This document shows, one piece after another, positions 15,153-16,428 of a stretch of DNA of 16,428 nt (position 1 is its first letter; the number at the start of each line of letters is the position of its first letter). The DNA lies in the NCBI GenBank assembly GCA_937991555.1, contig CALKHU010000066.1, forward strand, positions 1 through 16,428, in the 5' to 3' direction. The position numbers and the translations under genes were made by a program. This stretch comes from an uncultured Caulobacter sp. (GTDB taxonomy: Bacteria > Pseudomonadota > Alphaproteobacteria > Caulobacterales > Caulobacteraceae). The notes beneath the pieces are model-generated. The model made no database searches. It was not told the DNA's origin and saw only the letters and a list, made by a program, of their open reading frames with translations.

Positions 15153-15956
15153 CTAGCGCATCGACATCGTGGCGAAGCCGAGGTGCGTTCCGGCGTCCGC
15201 CAGCAAGGTTTCGCCGGTCACATGGCGCGATGCGGGCGAGGCCAGGAACACCGCCGCTCCGGCGATGTCCTCCGCCGTCGAGGCGGCCTGGAGCGGCGTC
15301 GAGCGGATCACGCCTTCGCGCATGCGGGAGACGGTGTCGTCGGGCATGGCCTTGCCGAACCAGGGCGTGTCGATGAAGCCCGGGCAGATGGCGTTGACAC
15401 GGATCTTCGGCGCCAGGGCGCGCGCCAGGGACAGGGTCATGGTGTTCATCGCCCCCTTCGACGCGGCATAGGGGACCGACGAGCCAATGCCGGTGACTCC
15501 GGCGATCGAGGCGGTGTTGACCACCGCGCCCGGCTGCGGCGCGGCCTCCAGCAGCGCGCGGGCGGCCCGGACCATCTGGAAGGCGCCGACCACATTGACC
15601 TTGTAGAGCCGCAGGAAGTCGTCGGCGTCGACCGCGTCGAGGTCGCCGTGGTTGGGGGCGAACTTGGTCGTCCCGGCGTTGTTGAAAAGGGCGTCGATAC
15701 GGCCGAACGGCTCGGCGGCCGCCGCGATCCGGCGGCAGTCAGCGTCCTCGCCGACGTCGCCCTGGACCAGAACCGCCCTGGCGCCCTGCGCCTCGACCTG
15801 CCGTCCGGTCTCCTCGGCCTCGGCCTGGCTGGAGGCGTAGTTGATGATCACCACGGCCGCCCCGCGCGAGGCGGTCTCAACCGCGATCGCCCGGCCCAGG
15901 CCCGTCGAGCCGCCGGTCACCAGCACCACGAAACCGTTGAAGTCCTTGCCCGCCAT
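15153..15956 (-). CDS. short-chain dehydrogenase/reductase (SDR) family oxidoreductase
   Basis: The product is a 267-residue classical SDR. The cofactor loop is TGGSTGLG (14-21). Asp67 (GDV) and NNAG (92-95) follow. The catalytic tetrad is Asn121 (KVNVVGA), Ser150 (NTASIAG), Tyr163 and Lys167 (YAASK). CPGFIDTP (191-198) is the usual post-catalytic strand, and LLADAGTHLG replaces the typical LxVDGG ending. The fold oxidises or reduces alcohols/ketones with NAD(P)(H); the specific substrate is unknown. The ATG at 15956 has AGGGAG 7 nt upstream. It is divergent from queF over 82 bp and has no operon partner inside the window. Confidence 0.93.
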   Translation of the reverse strand: MAGKDFNGFVVLVTGGSTGLGRAIAVETASRGAAVVIINYASSQAEAEETGRQVEAQGARAVLVQGDVGEDADCRRIAAAAEPFGRIDALFNNAGTTKFAPNHGDLDAVDADDFLRLYKVNVVGAFQMVRAARALLEAAPQPGAVVNTASIAGVTGIGSSVPYAASKGAMNTMTLSLARALAPKIRVNAICPGFIDTPWFGKAMPDDTVSRMREGVIRSTPLQAASTAEDIAGAAVFLASPASRHVTGETLLADAGTHLGFATMSMR

Positions 15957-16038
15957 TGCGACGCTCCCTGTGTTTCCCGCTTCCTATACCGGGGCGGCGG
16001 CGCTTGTCGCGTGGGGGAGGGGGGACTAAATCGCGCCC

Positions 16039-16428
16039 ATGACCGACCTCAACGTCACCCAACTGGGCCAGACCGTCGAAGCGCCGCAGCGTCCCGAGGA
16101 CGCCGTGCTGGAGCGCGTGCCCAATCCGCAGGCCGACACCCTGTATCTCGCCCGCTTCACCGCGCCGGAGTTCACGTCGCTGTGCCCGGTGACGGGCCAG
16201 CCGGACTTCGCCCACCTGGTGATCGACTACGCGCCGGGCGACTGGCTGATCGAGTCGAAGTCGCTGAAGCTCTACCTCGGCTCGTTCCGCAATCACGGCG
16301 CCTTCCACGAGGACTGCACCGTCGCCATCGGCCGCAGGATCGTCGAGACGGCCCAGCCGAAGTGGCTGCGCATCGGCGGCTACTGGTATCCGCGCGGCGG
16401 CATCCCGATCGACGTGTTCTGGCAGACC
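16039..16428 (+). CDS. queF: NADPH-dependent 7-cyano-7-deazaguanine reductase, N-terminal part (cut by window edge)
   Basis: QueF reduces preQ0 to preQ1 in queuosine synthesis in the cytosol. The 130 visible residues from the ATG at 16039 (MTDLNVTQLGQTVEAP) contain all active-site features of the short, unimodal type. These are Cys49 in FTSLCPVTGQPDF, which forms the covalent thioimide, Asp56, the QueF motif ESKSLKLY (72-79) and Glu91 in HEDC. The 42-residue Cys-to-Glu spacing matches Bacillus subtilis QueF (Cys55, Glu97). The open end is IPIDVFWQT, so probably only 15-25 residues lie beyond the window. The ribosome site is unclear: a G-rich run lies rather far upstream of the ATG. Confidence 0.97.
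   Translation, partial: MTDLNVTQLGQTVEAPQRPEDAVLERVPNPQADTLYLARFTAPEFTSLCPVTGQPDFAHLVIDYAPGDWLIESKSLKLYLGSFRNHGAFHEDCTVAIGRRIVETAQPKWLRIGGYWYPRGGIPIDVFWQT

Overview
The window is high-GC bacterial DNA with dense, mostly single-domain genes. The best fit is an alphaproteobacterium of the Caulobacterales (Caulobacter/Phenylobacterium type). This is an inference from several features: a large TonB-dependent receptor beside a TorF-type porin, tandem spinster-type MFS transporters, a stand-alone CinA N-terminal domain protein, and a possible leaderless purB promoter. No insertion sequence, prophage, CRISPR array or rRNA is visible. The content is mainly chromosomal housekeeping with a few accessory genes.

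Layout. Positions 1-509 hold the start of purB (minus, cut by the window edge). Two paralogous spinster-family MFS transporters (561-1913 and 1996-3459, minus) lie upstream of it. A glutathione S-transferase (3564-4184, plus) is divergent from them. Next comes the msrP-msrQ periplasmic methionine sulfoxide reductase operon (4437-5992, plus), whose end overlaps the convergent radC (5967-6647, minus). Then follow map (6817-7644), a class I methyltransferase and sfsA, all minus, the last two overlapping by ATGA. Divergent from sfsA are a stand-alone CinA N-terminal-domain protein (9448-10209) and a small secreted Cys-containing protein (10293-10595), then a tRNA-Leu(UAA) (10657-10740). On the minus strand are a 93-residue unknown protein, a 986-residue TonB-dependent receptor just upstream of it, and a TorF-type porin with an intrinsic terminator. 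An SDR oxidoreductase (15153-15956, minus) and the start of queF (16039 to the window end, plus) close the window.

How the genes relate. MsrP and MsrQ form one repair system: the membrane haem protein feeds electrons to the periplasmic molybdoenzyme. The TonB receptor and the 93-residue protein look co-transcribed (19 bp apart, strong ribosome site). The porin upstream is insulated by its terminator. The remaining genes are independent housekeeping functions: purines, protein N-terminus processing, queuosine.

The most interesting non-coding signal is a family of composite palindromic repeats, three copies at 4205-4299, 6705-6809 and 7754-7956. Each begins 8-26 bp past the stop codon of the preceding gene. 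Two copies have a pair of inverted 45-nt arms. The differences between the arms are mostly paired swaps that preserve a hairpin inside each arm. Two further 12-bp inverted repeats, over the purB start and upstream of msrP, are candidate operators.
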